Shown piece by piece: positions 7,436 to 7,874 of a stretch of DNA of 7,874 bases; position 1 is the first letter of the stretch; the number at the start of each line of letters is the position of its first letter. The position numbers and the translations under genes were made by a program. Origin of the DNA: Lachnospiraceae bacterium UBA1066 (GTDB lineage Bacteria > Bacillota > Clostridia > Lachnospirales > Lachnospiraceae); NCBI GenBank assembly GCA_002316215.1, contig DCDB01000194.1, forward strand, positions 1-7,874, given 5' to 3'. Under the pieces are notes generated by a model that saw only the letters and a program-made list of their open reading frames with translations, ran no database searches and had not been told where the DNA came from.

Positions 7436-7472
7436 TTAAAAACAAAAGTTTTCCGCAGTCCGGAAACTTTTT
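7436..7472 (-). terminator. Intrinsic terminator-like hairpin upstream of the pilin-like gene
   Basis: The minus strand folds into an 11-12 bp stem (AAAAGTTTCCG with CGGAAAACTTTT, one bulged base) and a 5-base loop, followed by TTTTGTTTTT. It could end the transcript of the receiver-domain gene after the repeat cluster. Because a TATAAT box lies upstream of it at 7500-7495, it could instead be an attenuator in the leader of the next gene. On the plus strand the same stem is followed by TTTTT, so it may work in both directions. Confidence 0.6.
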
Positions 7473-7494
7473 CGACTCTTGAAACTTGCATTTT

Positions 7495-7500
7495 ATTATA
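7495..7500 (-). promoter_or_regulatory. Candidate -10 box (TATAAT)
   Basis: A perfect TATAAT lies on the minus strand about 90 bases upstream of the TTG start at 7408. No good -35 is seen at 17 bases (a T-run is there), and the neighbourhood is AT-rich. If it is used, the transcript would have to pass the hairpin at 7472-7436 before the gene. Confidence 0.35.
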
Positions 7501-7540
7501 CTATATTTTCCCACAAGAAAAAAGTAGGACAAAAACGCGT

Positions 7541-7686
7541 GGGGACTGTCCCCAAGGTATCGAGACAACGCGTTAACTCACTCCTGAGAACTGTCCCCAC
7601 GGTATCGAGGCAACGCGTTAACTCACTTCCGCGAACTGTCCCCACGTGTTTTTACAGTATCCGTATCATCCCCGGGGACTGTCCCA
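7541..7686 (+). repeat. Palindromic tandem repeat cluster B
   Basis: Two full 45-base units (7545-7589 and 7590-7634) differ at only a few positions and are followed by a partial third unit from 7635. Each unit opens with ACTGTCCCCA, continues with GGTATCGAG and carries AACGCGTTAA (7567-7576 and 7612-7621, exactly 45 apart). A complete GGGGACTGTCCCC starts the cluster (7541-7553), and GGGGACTGTCCCA (7674-7686) ends it inside the receiver-domain gene. Edges (CGTGGGGAC at one end, GTCCC-AAGAAGTTTG at the other), orientation and internal AACGCGYTAA match cluster A, so both belong to one repeat family. Confidence 0.82.
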
Positions 7687-7874
7687 AGAAGTTTGTAGAG
7701 CAGTTCCGGATTGAGGGGCTTTGCGACATGACCGTTCATTCCGGAATTTAAGCACTTGCGCACATCTTCTTCGAAGGCATCTGCCGTCATTGCAAAGATC
7801 GGAACGGTCTTCGCATCCGGACGCTCAAGGGCGCGGATTTGATGAACTGCCTCGAAGCCGTCCATGACCGGCAT
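7623..7874 (-). CDS. Response-regulator receiver domain, C-terminal part (probably end of a hybrid histidine kinase)
   Basis: The visible 83 residues start at MPVMDGFEA, just after the phospho-acceptor Asp, which lies outside the window. They run through the conserved Thr (FAMTA, T30) and Lys (AKP, K52) of the receiver fold and end at LLYKLL (residue 63), the usual end of the last helix. This form (RALERPDAKTVPIFAMTADAFEEDVRKCLNSGMN) is typical of receiver domains at the end of hybrid sensor kinases, so the ATG at 7874 is an internal Met rather than a start. Residues 64-83 (GTVPGDDTD onward) and the TGA stop lie within repeat cluster B and are not part of the receiver fold. The domain call is firm; the kinase context is inferred. 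Confidence 0.9.
   Translation of the reverse strand: MPVMDGFEAVHQIRALERPDAKTVPIFAMTADAFEEDVRKCLNSGMNGHVAKPLNPELLYKLLGTVPGDDTDTVKTRGDSSRK

Noticed and set aside
7541..7686. CRISPR array
   Set aside because: There are only two to three units, the palindromes are the conserved part, the intervening sequence is also conserved rather than unique, and no cas gene is present.
7479..7751. 90-codon plus-strand frame with 15-residue repeats
   Set aside because: It is translation of the 45-base DNA repeat plus the antisense of the receiver gene, with no start signal; I treat it as a property of the repeat, not a gene.

Overview
The window looks like Clostridia, most likely a Lachnospiraceae-type Firmicute. 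This is inferred from the style of the prepilin-like proteins, the Shine-Dalgarno usage, the receiver-domain sequence and the G4ACWGTC4 palindromic repeats; no marker gene is present. All supported genes lie on the minus strand, so the biological order runs from high to low coordinates.

Layout in transcription order. (1) 7874-7623: the C-terminal end of a response-regulator receiver domain, probably the last domain of a hybrid histidine kinase that continues beyond the window. Its last ~20 codons and stop come from a repeat cluster. (2) Repeat cluster B (7541-7686), then a -10-like box and an intrinsic-terminator-like hairpin. (3) 7408-6965: a 147-residue single-pass membrane protein with a pilin-like exterior but no prepilin cleavage motif; it starts at TTG behind a good ribosome binding site. 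(4) 6829-5909: a type IV prepilin peptidase with both Cys pairs and both catalytic Asp regions. (5) Repeat cluster A (5773-5890), with the same architecture and orientation as cluster B. (6) An AT-rich leader with a candidate promoter and a 33-nt inverted repeat. (7) 5567-1: one uninterrupted reading frame of at least 1855 codons that runs off the window. I read it codon by codon and found no stop.

The giant protein is the centre of interest. It starts with a textbook class III (prepilin) signal, has an ectodomain of roughly 700 residues, and then about 25 GLUG-like cores (YVGGIIGYN type) that probably form a long beta-solenoid. The neighbouring peptidase is the natural processing enzyme. The likely reading is a pilin-anchored giant surface protein or adhesin with its own maturation peptidase and a small pilin-like partner, next to a two-component regulator. 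No assembly ATPase or inner-membrane platform gene is visible in this window.
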